From Herminiimonas contaminans (GTDB lineage: Bacteria; Pseudomonadota; Gammaproteobacteria; Burkholderiales; Burkholderiaceae_D): a DNA stretch of 64,000 nucleotides. The notes under the pieces are model-generated. The model made no database searches. It had not been told where the DNA came from and worked only from the letters and a program-made list of their open reading frames with translations. The translations under genes were made by a program, and so were the position numbers. The number at the start of each line of letters is the position of its first letter. Position 1 is the first letter of the stretch. Positions 63,869-64,000 of this stretch are shown here, piece after piece. The stretch covers positions 186,001 to 250,000 of the forward strand of contig NZ_JADOEL010000002.1 in assembly GCF_015645465.1 (NCBI RefSeq). The letters run 5' to 3'.

Positions 63869-64000
63869 TCAGGATTTCACATGCTGCTCGCGAAATGCCT
63901 TTAACCGTGCCACCGCTTCCTGCAGATTCTCCATCGAAGTCGCATACGAAACGCGCACATACTGATGCGCAGTAGACGGACCGAAGTCCAGCCCCGGCAC
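63869..64000 (-). CDS. Class I/II aminotransferase, C-terminal end only
   Basis: Only the last 43 codons are in the window, stop at 63869-63871. The visible part has VPGLDFGPSTAHQYVRVSYATSM, then a final helix ENLQEAVARLKAF. The R-V/I-S-Y-A-T-S motif with the preceding G-x-x-F-G is the usual C-terminus of PLP-dependent fold-type-I aminotransferases of the aspartate-aminotransferase group. Substrate cannot be decided from this piece. Confidence 0.88.
   Translation of the reverse strand: MPGLDFGPSTAHQYVRVSYATSMENLQEAVARLKAFREQHVKS

Noticed and set aside
1-64000. CRISPR arrays, tRNA or rRNA genes, prophage or transposase genes
   Set aside because: I looked for regular spaced repeats, cloverleaf-type sequences and transposase motifs and saw none; only the SRP RNA was found.

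Overview
The window looks like chromosomal DNA of a betaproteobacterium of the Oxalobacteraceae, closest in style to Herminiimonas/Janthinobacterium. This is inferred from protein style, moderate GC, the dnaX-ybaB-recR, edd-eda and pgi-zwf-hexR-tal layouts and a bacterial-type SRP RNA. I ran no database search. There is no rRNA, tRNA, CRISPR array, prophage or intact insertion sequence; almost everything is ordinary coding sequence with short gaps.

Region by region. (1) 1-6.4 kb: phosphate block. pstS-pstC-pstA-pstB (pstB runs off the left edge) diverges from ppk-sixA across a short region with PhoB-type boxes facing both ways. (2) 6.4-8.7 kb: a small unknown protein, a PhnA/YjdM zinc-ribbon protein and an MFS transporter. 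(3) 8.7-11.4 kb: an overlapping three-gene operon (OlsB-type acyltransferase, PlcP-type metallophosphoesterase, family-4 glycosyltransferase) behind three perfectly phased Pho half-sites. I read it as a phosphate-starvation membrane-lipid remodelling module. (4) 11.5-24 kb: histone H1-like protein, a periplasmic binding protein, DedA, exopolyphosphatase ppx, a YegD-type Hsp70, several small enzymes, a PAS-PAS-GGDEF-EAL protein, rpiA and a CPA2 antiporter, then a hairpin-rich intergenic repeat. (5) 24.3-32.3 kb: central carbon block, edd-eda diverging from pgi-zwf-hexR-tal, with HexR-like operators in front of both arms. (6) 32.3-50.3 kb: accessory catabolic region: AraC regulators, a beta-propeller two-component system, a five-gene XapX/amidohydrolase/DoxX/MFS/isochorismatase-fold operon, and a RidA/PurA-like/flavin-binding operon next to an MFS transporter, an AraC regulator and an arylformamidase-like hydrolase. 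(7) 50.4-54.1 kb: HD hydrolase and dnaX-ybaB-recR, where dnaX carries an A9 run at which a -1 shift gives an almost immediate stop. (8) 54.3-64 kb: AidB-like acyl-CoA dehydrogenase, RND efflux pair, SRP RNA gene, ubiD, a lytic transglycosylase with a long leader, and the end of an aminotransferase gene.

How the parts work together. Uptake (Pst), storage (Ppk) and release (Ppx) of phosphate, plus the predicted PhoB-driven replacement of phospholipids by phosphorus-free lipids, form one phosphate-economy theme in the first 16 kb. The Entner-Doudoroff and pentose-phosphate genes form a second theme, with their likely repressor HexR encoded inside the cluster. The strongest leads for something undescribed are the Pho-box olsB-plcP-agt operon and the operon built around a divergent PurA-like ligase of unknown substrate.
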